Of a stretch of 64,000 bases of DNA, positions 35,913 to 43,873 are shown one piece after another. The position numbers were made by a program, and so were the translations under genes. Source of the DNA: Chloroflexota bacterium (lineage in GTDB: Bacteria; Chloroflexota; Anaerolineae; UBA7937; B3-Chlor). Where the stretch lies: the NCBI GenBank assembly GCA_030613785.1, contig JAUWLF010000007.1, positions 1-64,000 on the forward strand, read 5' to 3'. Below the pieces are notes generated by a model. The model was not told where the DNA came from. It was given only the letters and a program-made list of their open reading frames with translations, and made no database searches. Each line of letters starts with the position of its first letter. Positions within the stretch are counted from its first letter, which is position 1.

Positions 35913-36380
35913 ATGGAAAAGCAGCTTATCCAGTTGACCGTGAACGGTGAGGATCATGATGTCGTCGTTACACCCAACCAGACGCTGGTTGATGTGCTAC
36001 GGGAGGATCTAGAGCTGACTGGGACCAAGGTGGGATGCGACGAGGGGGCCTGCGGAACCTGCACCGTGCTCATGGATGGAAAGCCCGTGCGTTCCTGCCT
36101 CACTCTCGCTGTCGAAGCACAGGGGAAGTCGATCGAGACCATCGAGGGGCTGGCTTCAGGTGGAGAGTTGCATCCTGTGCAGAAGGCCTTCATTGAACAC
36201 GGGGCCATCCAGTGTGGCTTCTGCACTCCGGCCATGATCCTGACCAGCAAGGCGTTTCTTGAGCAGAACCCCCATCCCACAGAGGAGGAAGTGAGACGCG
36301 CCATCTCGGGTGTGGTGTGTCGCTGTACTGGATACGCCAAGATCGTGGAAGCAATCATGGCGGCAGCGGGAGAGTCTTAG
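35913..36380 (+). CDS. 4-hydroxybenzoyl-CoA reductase-like gamma subunit ([2Fe-2S])
   Basis: 155 residues with both [2Fe-2S] motifs (CDEGACGTCTVLMDG...C; CGFCTPAM; CRCTGY). It is highly similar to the subunit at 27414, indicating an in-cluster duplication. It starts 4 bp after the beta subunit. Confidence 0.92.
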   Translation: MEKQLIQLTVNGEDHDVVVTPNQTLVDVLREDLELTGTKVGCDEGACGTCTVLMDGKPVRSCLTLAVEAQGKSIETIEGLASGGELHPVQKAFIEHGAIQCGFCTPAMILTSKAFLEQNPHPTEEEVRRAISGVVCRCTGYAKIVEAIMAAAGES

Positions 36381-36397
36381 AAAGGAAGGACGGCACC

Positions 36398-38677
36398 ATG
36401 GCAGAGCATACTCTTGTCGGCCAGCGGGTGGTGAGGATCGATTCCCGGGCCAAGGCGACCGGGCAGGCTCGCTACACGGCGGACTTGACCCTTCCCCGCA
36501 TGCTATGTGGCAAGGTGCTGAGGAGCCCGCACGCTCATGCCAGGATCCTTAACATCGATACCAGCAAGGCCGAGAGACTTCGCGGTGTGAGGGCAATTGT
36601 GACCGGGAAGGACGCGGCAGGAGTGAAATGGGGGGTGTTCGGTTATACTCGCGATCAAGAGCTTCTGACTCGCGACAAGGTTCGGTACATCGGAGAAGAC
36701 GTGGCAGCAGTGGCGGCCGAGGACGAGGACACCGCTGTGGAGGCCTTGAAGCTGATCGAGGTGGAGTATGAGGTCCTGCCCGCCGTCTTCGACCCCCTTG
36801 AGGCCACACAGGAAGGTGCACCCCAGATCCACGATCACGCCGAAAACAACATCAATATCCATGTGCCCATTGAAATAGGGGACGTTGATAAGGCGTTCAG
36901 GGACGCGTACTACGTGAGAGAGGACCGCTTTGTCAATACCGAATACGGCTACTGTCAGACTGAGCCGTACGCTGTACTAGCCAGCTACGACTCGGACGGC
37001 AACTTGGAGATATGGACACCCAACGCCTCTCCACACACCAAGGCCAAGGCACTGTCGAATCTGTTGCAGAAACCTCTGAGCAAGGTCAAAGTGCGAAAGG
37101 TCTATACAGGCGGGGCCTTCGGCGGTCGCTCGGATATCTTCCCTGGCGAGTTTATCGCCGCCCTCTTGACCATGAAAGCTCGCAGACCGGTGAAGTTGGT
37201 CTACACGAGAGAGGAGAGCTTCACTAGCGTGAGACAGGTGCACTCCATGGTCGTGGACCTGAAGACAGGTGTGGCCGAGGACGGGAGGCTTCTGGCCAAC
37301 GAGATCAAGGTCGTCATGGACGGAGGGGCATACAGCAGCACAGGACCGATCGCCACCTCGGTGCCCTTCCTCGTCTGGGAGGAGACGTATCGTCTACCCA
37401 ATGTCCGCTTCAACGGGTACCGCGTGTATACTAACAAGCCCGTTCGAGGGATGTACCGCTGTCACGGGCGAGCCTTTCTCGGGGGGCTGGGGATGCAGTT
37501 GGACATGATCGCTGAGGAGTTGGGCATTGATCCGGTAGAGATGCGTCTGAGGAACGCCCTCACTACCGGAGACACCCAGGCCACGGGTTCGAAGATCATC
37601 AGTTGCGGCCTCAGCGAGGCGATGGAACAAGCGGCTGAGGAATCCGGGTGGAAGCACAAGCGGGGAAAGCTGCCCCATGGCAAGGGGATCGGCATGGGTG
37701 CTAACGGCATGATGGTGGGGTTTCCGATGGGCATACGCGGTGGTTCGTCGGCCATGATCAAGTTCAACGAGGATGCGGGAGCCACACTCATCTCAGGGGT
37801 GGTGGACAACGGCCAGGGCAACGAGAGCATGGTGGTGCAGGTCGCGGCTGACGTGCTTGGTTTGAAGATGGAGGACATCAACCTAGTATGCTCGGATTCG
37901 GAGATTACTCCTCTGGATCAGGGCGCGTACTCCCAAGCCGCCGCTTTTGTCTCCGCGAATGCGGCCATGGGGGCGGCTATAGACTCTAGAGAGCAGATTC
38001 TGGAGATCGCCTCTGAGATGCTGGACGCAACCGTTGACGAGTTGGACCTCAGAGATGGCTACGTCTTCGTGAAGGAAAGACCCGAGCGGAACATGTGGAT
38101 GGGCAAGGCCATTCGCAAAGCGCTGATCGAGGATACCCCGATCATGGGCCGAGGCTCGTACATGCCCAAGGTCGATCAGAGGCGGGAGTGGGTCAGTAAC
38201 CCCCGAGGACAGCACGCTGGCACCTTCAGCTTTGGAGCTGTCATCGCAGAGGTGGAGGTGGACACTGAGACCGGACAGGTGAGAGTGACCAACGTCACTG
38301 GTGCCCATGACTGCGGTTTCGCCATCAATCCCATGGCTGTAGAGGGGCAACTGGAGGGTTCCGTTGCTTCAGGAGGAGTGGGGGCGACGTTGCTCGAGGA
38401 GCACTCCTGGGACGGCGGACAGATGCTGAACGCCAACATGCTGGAGTACAAGGTACCTCTCTCCGTGGATATGCCTCAGATCACGCCTATCATTGTGGAA
38501 ACGATCGACCCCGAGGGCCCATTTGGGGCCAAGGAAGCCGGCTTATGGGGTTCCATGAACATGTTCCAGGCCATCGGCAACGCCATCTACGATGCCGTGG
38601 GCGTCTGGATCAAGGAGTTTCCCATCACTCCGGACAAGGTGCTCGCTGCGCTTGAGGAGAAGGACAAGGACCGATGA
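36398..38677 (+). CDS. 4-hydroxybenzoyl-CoA reductase-like alpha subunit, Mo-binding, with divergent active-site motifs
   Basis: 759 residues of the xanthine-dehydrogenase family. GGAFGGRSD and DNGQGNES Mo-cofactor loops are present, but two others differ from the paralogue at 27897: the RGYGxPQ loop reads VRGMYRCHGRA, and the catalytic Glu of GAKxxxE is Leu716 in GAKEAGLWG (Glu715 in the paralogue). If the alignment holds, it lacks the Glu used for hydroxylation, which suggests different chemistry or an unusual substrate. It partners with the [4Fe-4S]-containing beta subunit. ATG at 36398 follows AAGGAAGGACGG; the stop overlaps the next ATG. Confidence 0.85.
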   Translation: MAEHTLVGQRVVRIDSRAKATGQARYTADLTLPRMLCGKVLRSPHAHARILNIDTSKAERLRGVRAIVTGKDAAGVKWGVFGYTRDQELLTRDKVRYIGEDVAAVAAEDEDTAVEALKLIEVEYEVLPAVFDPLEATQEGAPQIHDHAENNINIHVPIEIGDVDKAFRDAYYVREDRFVNTEYGYCQTEPYAVLASYDSDGNLEIWTPNASPHTKAKALSNLLQKPLSKVKVRKVYTGGAFGGRSDIFPGEFIAALLTMKARRPVKLVYTREESFTSVRQVHSMVVDLKTGVAEDGRLLANEIKVVMDGGAYSSTGPIATSVPFLVWEETYRLPNVRFNGYRVYTNKPVRGMYRCHGRAFLGGLGMQLDMIAEELGIDPVEMRLRNALTTGDTQATGSKIISCGLSEAMEQAAEESGWKHKRGKLPHGKGIGMGANGMMVGFPMGIRGGSSAMIKFNEDAGATLISGVVDNGQGNESMVVQVAADVLGLKMEDINLVCSDSEITPLDQGAYSQAAAFVSANAAMGAAIDSREQILEIASEMLDATVDELDLRDGYVFVKERPERNMWMGKAIRKALIEDTPIMGRGSYMPKVDQRREWVSNPRGQHAGTFSFGAVIAEVEVDTETGQVRVTNVTGAHDCGFAINPMAVEGQLEGSVASGGVGATLLEEHSWDGGQMLNANMLEYKVPLSVDMPQITPIIVETIDPEGPFGAKEAGLWGSMNMFQAIGNAIYDAVGVWIKEFPITPDKVLAALEEKDKDR

Positions 38678-39117
38678 AACTTCGGGCCATAGATCATCTG
38701 TGCATCGCGGTCAAGGACTTGGAGAAAGCGCGCCGCGCGTATGAAGAGGACCTGGGGCTGGAGTTGCACAGCCTCTACGAGGCGGAGAGCGAGAAGATCA
38801 AGGTAGCGCGCTACTATCTAGGAGACGTGGCTTTGGAGTTGATCCAGGCCACTTCTTCGGACAGCGAGGTGGCCAAGTTCCTCCGGAAGCGCGGTGAGGG
38901 TTTCTTCCTGATCTCGTACCGAGTGGATGACGTAGAGGACGCCCTGGCCGAGTTGAAAGCAAAGAGAGTGAAGACGATTGACCAACGGCCCCGTCGCGTG
39001 AAGGGCAACCGATATGCCTTCATCCACTATCCCGCAGAACTCGCCGGAGTGCTCACGGAAGTGCTGGACGGGGAATTCAAGTGCGACGAGGAGGACAATG
39101 CAGAAGAGGCCGGTTAG
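38674..39117 (+). CDS. VOC-family protein resembling methylmalonyl-CoA epimerase
   Basis: 147 residues with two glyoxalase-fold modules. AIDHLCIAVKDLEKARRAY supplies the first metal His; LGDVALELI and the final GVLTEVLDG Glu match methylmalonyl-CoA epimerase. The diagnostic GEGLHHI segment is GEGFFLI (74-80), so the His pair containing a metal ligand is missing. It is therefore unlikely to be a standard epimerase; it may act on a related alpha-branched CoA ester such as an arylmalonyl-CoA (inference). It overlaps the preceding stop by 4 bp and the B12 subunit start by 20 bp. Confidence 0.75.
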   Translation: MKLRAIDHLCIAVKDLEKARRAYEEDLGLELHSLYEAESEKIKVARYYLGDVALELIQATSSDSEVAKFLRKRGEGFFLISYRVDDVEDALAELKAKRVKTIDQRPRRVKGNRYAFIHYPAELAGVLTEVLDGEFKCDEEDNAEEAG

Positions 39118-39496
39118 GGTGTTGGTGGCGAAGCCAGGTCTGGATGGTCACGATCGAGGGGCCAAGGTCGTTGCCCACGCCTTGCGTGACGCTGGCATGG
39201 AGATCATCTACACGGGCCTGCACCAGACGGTGGAGCAGATCGTGGAGGCAGCGCTGCAAGAAGATGTGGATGTGCTCGGCCTTTCCGTCCTATCGGGAGC
39301 TCATCTGCCTTTGACCGAGAAGCTCATGGGGCTGCTGAGTGAGAAGGGCTTGGACGATCTAGTGGTTATCGTGGGGGGCAACATCCCCCGTGGGGACATA
39401 CAGAAGCTGGAGGCCTTGGGAGTGGACCGGGTGTTCCGTACCGGTTCACGCTTCGATGACATGGTTAGCTTCATTGAGGAGAGTGTCGGCGAGTGA
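39098..39496 (+). CDS. Coenzyme B12-binding subunit of an acyl-CoA mutase
   Basis: 132 residues, exactly one B12-binding Rossmann domain. KPGLDGHDRGAKVVAHAL contains the DxHxxG motif with His18 as lower cobalt ligand; SVLSGAH and VGGNIPRGD complete the nucleotide-loop pocket. It is the only B12 domain in the window and should complete the large subunit at 14170, although the two genes are 25 kb apart at opposite ends of the cluster. Split mutases of this kind are known in archaea and for 2-hydroxyisobutyryl- or isobutyryl-CoA mutases. Confidence 0.9.
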   Translation: MQKRPVRVLVAKPGLDGHDRGAKVVAHALRDAGMEIIYTGLHQTVEQIVEAALQEDVDVLGLSVLSGAHLPLTEKLMGLLSEKGLDDLVVIVGGNIPRGDIQKLEALGVDRVFRTGSRFDDMVSFIEESVGE

Positions 39497-39517
39497 CGCA
39501 CCGACAGGGACGCGTCA
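39494..39517 (+). terminator. Inverted repeat at the end of the catabolic cluster
   Basis: TGACGC (39494-39499) and GCGTCA (39512-39517) form a 6-bp stem starting at the stop codon of the B12 subunit, between convergent genes. Weak; no T-tract. Confidence 0.3.
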
Positions 39518-39550
39518 TGCTCTGCATGTCTTCCGCAGCACCTTGTCAGA

Positions 39551-40696
39551 TCAACGATTTCGCGCACGTGGGTTCTCACCGATCAGTTTCGCACCGCGAA
39601 GCTGGTCAGAGAAGAGCCTCTTGAGCGGCAAGGTGAAGCGGAAGGTGCTTCCTTTGCCCACCTCGCTTTCCACCTCGATCTGTCCTCCGTGCTCCATGAC
39701 AATGGCCTGGGCGATGTGTAATCCTAGACCGGCGCCCGTTATGGCTTGACCAGCCACGTTCTCCCCACGGTGAAAGCGACTGAATAGATGAGGCATGTCA
39801 GCGGATGGTATGCCTATCCCCGTATCTATCACCTCGACCTGCACCTCGTACGGTTGTCTGGACTGGACTCGGACGGTGATCTGACCCCCGCTAGGCGTGA
39901 ACTTCACGGCGTTGTTGAGCAGATTGTCCATTACTTGCTCTAGACGTTCAGGATCGCCTTTGATGATTGGTAGAGGCGGGCCCATCTCTAGCTCCAGGGC
40001 GATCTCCTTCGATTCAGCCAAGTGACGCGCAGATCTGACCGCTCTGGCAACCACCTCTTCCAGGCGTATCCGCTGGATCCGCAAATCGAGGTCCCCCGCC
40101 TCGATCCTCGACACATCCAAGATATCGTTGACCATTCCCAGGAGCCTGTGGCTGCTCTCCAGCATGATCTCGAGGAACTCCCGTTGCGTGGGTGTTAGCT
40201 CACCAGGTTCCTCCCCCAGAAGCAGTTCCACGAAACCCATGATCGACGCCAGAGGTGTGCGCAACTCGTGGAAGACGGAGGCCAGAAACTCCGATTTCAT
40301 CCGTTCCAATCGCTTCCGTTCGCGGATGTCGCGAGCGATGATCTGTCCGCCCACGATCCTGCCTTGGTGTTTGAGAACGCTCAGCCTGACGCCCAAGGGG
40401 ACTAGTTCCGCTTCCTTGGTCACGATCTCGATCTCGTGAATGTCGTGATACCGCCCGTCTCGCTCGCCCCCTCTCAGGAGACCAGACATCAGATCCCAGT
40501 ATCCAGGATGTACCAGAGTGGTGAAATGCTGGCCAAGCAAGTCCTGCCTTTCATATCCCGAGATGAGTTCGGCCATCCGGTTGACAAGGGTGAACCGACC
40601 CTCCAGGTTCACGTTGACGATAGCGTCGCCAGCGTGCTCTATCTGGTACGCCAGCTCTTGCTCCTTCTCGGCGATCTCCAACCTGTTCATAGCCAT
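39551..40696 (-). CDS. PAS-domain sensor histidine kinase
   Basis: 381 residues, soluble. One PAS domain (about 15-125), a HisKA dimerisation domain with phospho-accepting His143 (FHELRTPLAS) and a HATPase domain (NLLNNAVKFTPSGG, DTGIGIP, GAGLGLHIAQAI). No membrane segment is seen, so it likely senses a cytoplasmic signal through PAS. It is transcribed away from the OmpR-type regulator gene at 41319, separated by about 620 bp that include an operator of four 11-bp repeats. These two may form a PhoR-PhoB-like pair (inference). Confidence 0.92.
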   Translation of the reverse strand: MAMNRLEIAEKEQELAYQIEHAGDAIVNVNLEGRFTLVNRMAELISGYERQDLLGQHFTTLVHPGYWDLMSGLLRGGERDGRYHDIHEIEIVTKEAELVPLGVRLSVLKHQGRIVGGQIIARDIRERKRLERMKSEFLASVFHELRTPLASIMGFVELLLGEEPGELTPTQREFLEIMLESSHRLLGMVNDILDVSRIEAGDLDLRIQRIRLEEVVARAVRSARHLAESKEIALELEMGPPLPIIKGDPERLEQVMDNLLNNAVKFTPSGGQITVRVQSRQPYEVQVEVIDTGIGIPSADMPHLFSRFHRGENVAGQAITGAGLGLHIAQAIVMEHGGQIEVESEVGKGSTFRFTLPLKRLFSDQLRGAKLIGENPRARNR

Positions 40697-40826
40697 GTCT
40701 TCCTGCCCCTCTGAGCGCTAGTCTGTATGAGCGCCCCAATGATTGGCCGGAGAAGGCGTGTCCCACAGACGCCACCGCTTTCATGCGGGCTGCCAAAGGG
40801 AGCACGTGATTCTGGCCCCGACTGGT

Positions 40827-40882
40827 ATTCTACAACGGGCAGATTAAGACGCCATAGAGAACCCATTAAGATCGCATTAAAA
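40827..40882 (-). promoter_or_regulatory. PhoB-type operator: four 11-bp direct repeats plus -10
   Basis: On the minus strand four consecutive 11-bp units run from 40882 to 40839: TTTTAATGCGA, TCTTAATGGGT, TCTCTATGGCG, TCTTAATCTGC. Six bases later comes a TAGAAT -10 (40827-40832). No -35 is needed if a regulator bound to the last two units contacts RNA polymerase, which is how PhoB/OmpR-type activators work. The site is about 130 nt before the histidine kinase start. Confidence 0.6.
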
Positions 40883-41318
40883 CGTGTCTCTTGACCAGTC
40901 CAATGCGCAGGAATTGGGGATGGGCATCCGACTTCCGCGTGTGTTCGCGTTCGGATCACCCTTGTCGCTGGTGACGGGGTTCGCTGGCTGGCCAAGTGCG
41001 CGCACCAGGGACCGCGTCAGCGGGTCAAGTATGCTGTCGTCATGGTGAAGATTAGTTAGATGGAAGCGGAACGGTCAGACCCCGAAGCAGGCGGCACTGC
41101 TCTGAGGCGGGGAGATGGTCCACCGAGAAGCCTCATGACTGCCTGCCCAGCCGACGGCGGAGGGCAGTCAGGCGGCAAGGGCCAAGCCCGTGTGGCGTTG
41201 CGAAACGGAGCAAACAGGAGATGCGGCACATGCGGCGGAGGATAGGAGCCGGAGTGCGGGGCCGAAGGCTGCCGTGCGTTTTGAGGCCACTAGCCGTGGT
41301 GCCTCGCAGAGACGTGCT
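40883..41318. other. Intergenic region without recognisable gene
   Basis: About 435 bp between the operator and the 3' end of the response-regulator gene. I find no credible gene, hairpin with T-tract or repeat. Confidence 0.4.
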
Positions 41319-42017
41319 CTAGATGGCCTTCTCGAAGCGGTATCCTGCACCCAGTTCGGTCAATATGTACTTGGGGTTCTTGGGGTCTTCTTCCAACTTC
41401 TGGCGCAGATGCCAGACGTACACCCGCACGTAGTCCAGTTCATTCTGATATTCCCAGCCCCACACGTTCTCCAGGATTTGCTGGAAGGTGAGGACCTGGC
41501 CTGCGTTCTGCACCAGGTAGGCCAGCAGCCGGTATTCCGTCGGCGTCAGCTTCACAGGATCACCGTTGACGGTTATGCGGCGCTCTTTGAGATCCACAGT
41601 CAGGTATTCATCCCGGTAGGTAGTAGGTTCCCCGAAATCTGGGGGAGGCAGAGCGGCGCGGCGGAGGACCGCGCGAGCGTGGGCCAGTAGAACCTTGATG
41701 CTAAAGGGCTTGGTCATGTAGTCGTCAGCGCCATATTCGAGGCCGCGGATGATATCTTCGTCCTGCCCGCGTGCGGTGAGCATCAGAATGGGTACGTCGG
41801 AAACCTCTCTAATGCGGCGGCATGTTTCCCAGCCGTCCATGCCTGGCATCATGATGTCCAGTATGATGAGGTCTGGTCGGTGGGCATAGAACTGGCGCAG
41901 CGCCTCCCGCCCATCGGCGGCGGTATACACCTCGTAGCCTTCTTTGGCAAAGGTGTACTCCATCAAGGGGAGCAGTGCAGGATCATCGTCAACGACCAGG
42001 ACCGAGTATTCTTCCAT
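41319..42017 (-). CDS. OmpR/PhoB-family response regulator
   Basis: 232 residues: receiver domain with phospho-Asp54 (LIILDIMMPGMDG), the DDD acidic triad at 10-12, Thr in LMLTARG and Lys in MTKPF, then a winged-helix DNA-binding domain ending LGAGYRFEKAI. It should bind 11-bp direct repeats; an array of these lies about 440 bp downstream ahead of a PAS kinase. The ATG at 42017 is preferred because the promoter at 42061-42089 would start transcription near 42055. GAGG lies about 9 nt upstream. Confidence 0.93.
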   Translation of the reverse strand: MEEYSVLVVDDDPALLPLMEYTFAKEGYEVYTAADGREALRQFYAHRPDLIILDIMMPGMDGWETCRRIREVSDVPILMLTARGQDEDIIRGLEYGADDYMTKPFSIKVLLAHARAVLRRAALPPPDFGEPTTYRDEYLTVDLKERRITVNGDPVKLTPTEYRLLAYLVQNAGQVLTFQQILENVWGWEYQNELDYVRVYVWHLRQKLEEDPKNPKYILTELGAGYRFEKAI

Positions 42018-42060
42018 GCCCCATGCCTCACGAGTGTCGATCGCAGTGCATCTCTCAAAC

Positions 42061-42089
42061 ATCATACCATAACTAGTGGGTCAGGGCAA
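42061..42089 (-). promoter_or_regulatory. Promoter of the response regulator gene
   Basis: Minus strand TTGCCC (42084-42089), 17-bp spacer, TATGAT (42061-42066) with an upstream TGG extension. Confidence 0.5.
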
Positions 42090-42267
42090 AAGGTGAAGCG
42101 ATACATGCCGGTGCATAGCCGTCTCAACTCTGTACCGATGTGCCAAGGAGTCAGCCGAACGAGCAGATGGTAATCGAGATGTTACCCATCCTTTGGTAGA
42201 GATTCAAGACGCCCTTCAGGATGTTGGAGAAGTGGTCGCGATGTCCAGGCTCACCTACGTCCCCGAC

Positions 42268-42295
42268 TTGCAGCAATCGGCGATTTGGGTATAAT
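42268..42295 (+). promoter_or_regulatory. Promoter of the ferredoxin gene
   Basis: TATAAT (42290-42295) with a weak TTGCAG -35 at 42268-42273, 16-bp spacer; 66 nt ahead of the ferredoxin ATG. Confidence 0.5.
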
Positions 42296-42360
42296 TACGG
42301 TCGGCGATTCTGACGTCGCTGGAATGATCTAGGTGGAAACCAAAGAAAGGAGATTCAGAA

Positions 42361-42633
42361 ATGGCTTACATCATCGATCCGGAGGAGTGCATCGCCTGCG
42401 CTGCTTGCGAGGAGGAATGCCCAAACGAGGCTATCAGCGAGGGGGATGAGGTCTACGTCATAGAGGCTGACAAGTGCACGGAGTGCGTTGGCTTCTTTGA
42501 GGAGTCGCAATGCGCACTGGTCTGCCCCGTGGATGCCTGCGTGCCTGACCCGGATCACGAAGAGAGCCACGACGACTTGGTGGCGAAGTTCAAGAAGGTG
42601 CATCCCGACAAGGAACCCAAGCTCTTCCAATAG
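42361..42633 (+). CDS. 2[4Fe-4S] ferredoxin, Allochromatium type
   Basis: 90 residues. First cluster CIACAACEEECP; second cluster motif CTECVGFFEESQC...CP with the eight-residue insertion between the second and third Cys and a C-terminal helical tail, both typical of Allochromatium/Thauera-type ferredoxins of very low potential. Such ferredoxins feed 4-hydroxybenzoyl-CoA and benzoyl-CoA reductases in anaerobic aromatic degraders and accept electrons from 2-oxoacid oxidoreductases, so it may link IorAB with the HcrABC-like enzyme (inference). GAAAGGAG ribosome site; followed by a strong terminator. Confidence 0.93.
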   Translation: MAYIIDPEECIACAACEEECPNEAISEGDEVYVIEADKCTECVGFFEESQCALVCPVDACVPDPDHEESHDDLVAKFKKVHPDKEPKLFQ

Positions 42634-42682
42634 ACACAGTGAGAGCTCTGAGGGATGTTGCCTTCGAAGGCCATCGCCAGCC

Positions 42683-42731
42683 AAAAGCCCGGGAGAGGGT
42701 TTCGTCTGAGTCTACCCTCACCCAGGCTTTT
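42683..42731 (+). terminator. Intrinsic terminator after ferredoxin
   Basis: An 18-bp stem with two mismatches (42683-42700 with 42714-42731), 13-nt loop, ending GGCTTTTCTTAT. Good rho-independent terminator for the ferredoxin transcript; it lies 27 bp ahead of the next gene. Confidence 0.8.
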
Positions 42732-42758
42732 CTTATCCCTGGTGAGTGTGTAAAGTAG

Positions 42759-43817
42759 ATGGTGGGCCAAGAGACGGTGGATCGCCTGCTGGCAATGGAT
42801 GTGGGAGCGGGGACGCAGGATATTCTGCTGTACGAGAGCGACAAGCCGCTGGAGAACTGTGTCAAGTTGGTGCTCCCCTCTAGGACCAGTATTGTGGCGG
42901 GCAGGATCCAGAAGGCCACGCGGCGAGGGAAAGACGTTTTTCTCACCGGCAACTTGATGGGAGGTGGACCTAGTGTCAGTGCCATCAAGAAGCACTTGAA
43001 GGTAGGTCTAAGGGTTCTCGCCACTCCGCGAGCGGCAAAGACCATCCGTGACGATCCTGTTGAGGTTGTGGAAATGGGGGTGGAGATCGTGGATCAACCT
43101 CCTCGGAGTGGGGTGGTCATCGTGGAGACTTGTGACGTGGACCTGTCCGCCCTGCGCCAGGCATTGGCCTTGTTCGACGTGCAACTGCCTGCGCTATACG
43201 CCATCGCGGTGCAGGATCACGGGGAGGTGATAGGGGGAGGGAGCAACCGCGAATTCCGGTTTCGACACTGGGAGAGGTTCGTTGAGGCCGGTGGCAGCAT
43301 CAACGCCTTGGCTTACCAGGTAGTGCCTGACTACATGACTCGAATGAAGGCGGTGCAGCGCGATGTGCCGGGCGCTGTTATGATGGATACCGGCTCGGCG
43401 GCTATCTGGGGGGCTCTATGCGACCGGCAGGCGGCGGCCCATCAGGAGCAGGGACTGGTTGTGGTCAATGTGGGCAACCAGCATGTCGTAGGAGTTCTGT
43501 TGCAGGGGGAGAGGATCTGGGGACTGTTTGAACATCACACGGTGTTGATGGATACAGCAAAGCTGGATGATCATGTGCAGCGTCTGAAGTCGGGGGCGCT
43601 GACCAACGCAGAGGTCTTCTCTGACAACGGCCATGGGGCAGCCATTCACCCTGACTATTCGACCCTCAATCCCTTTGGGTTCGTGGCCGTTACCGGGCCC
43701 AATCGTGGCATGGCTGAGCCTCTTGGCTATCACATGGCTGCACCATACGGTGACATGATGCTGACCGGTGCCTTCGGCCTGGTTGCCGCAACTCGACGCC
43801 TCCTTGAAGGCGCGTAG
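42759..43817 (+). CDS. DUF1786 family protein
   Basis: 352 residues. LLAMDVGAGTQDILLYE at the N-terminus, PSRTSIVAGRI, QDHGEVIGGGSNREFRF and VVNVGNQHVVGVLL are consistent with DUF1786, an uncharacterised family with an ASKHA-like (actin/hexokinase) ATPase look, found in anaerobic bacteria and archaea and sometimes annotated as related to pyruvate-formate-lyase activating enzyme. The function is unknown. The ribosome site before ATG 42759 is weak (GGTGAG); GTG 42777 is an alternative start. Confidence 0.7.
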   Translation: MVGQETVDRLLAMDVGAGTQDILLYESDKPLENCVKLVLPSRTSIVAGRIQKATRRGKDVFLTGNLMGGGPSVSAIKKHLKVGLRVLATPRAAKTIRDDPVEVVEMGVEIVDQPPRSGVVIVETCDVDLSALRQALALFDVQLPALYAIAVQDHGEVIGGGSNREFRFRHWERFVEAGGSINALAYQVVPDYMTRMKAVQRDVPGAVMMDTGSAAIWGALCDRQAAAHQEQGLVVVNVGNQHVVGVLLQGERIWGLFEHHTVLMDTAKLDDHVQRLKSGALTNAEVFSDNGHGAAIHPDYSTLNPFGFVAVTGPNRGMAEPLGYHMAAPYGDMMLTGAFGLVAATRRLLEGA

Positions 43818-43873
43818 GCAAGAGGAGATCAGGGGCTCAACTGGAACAGCGGAAGATGCCGACGGCCCAGTGC

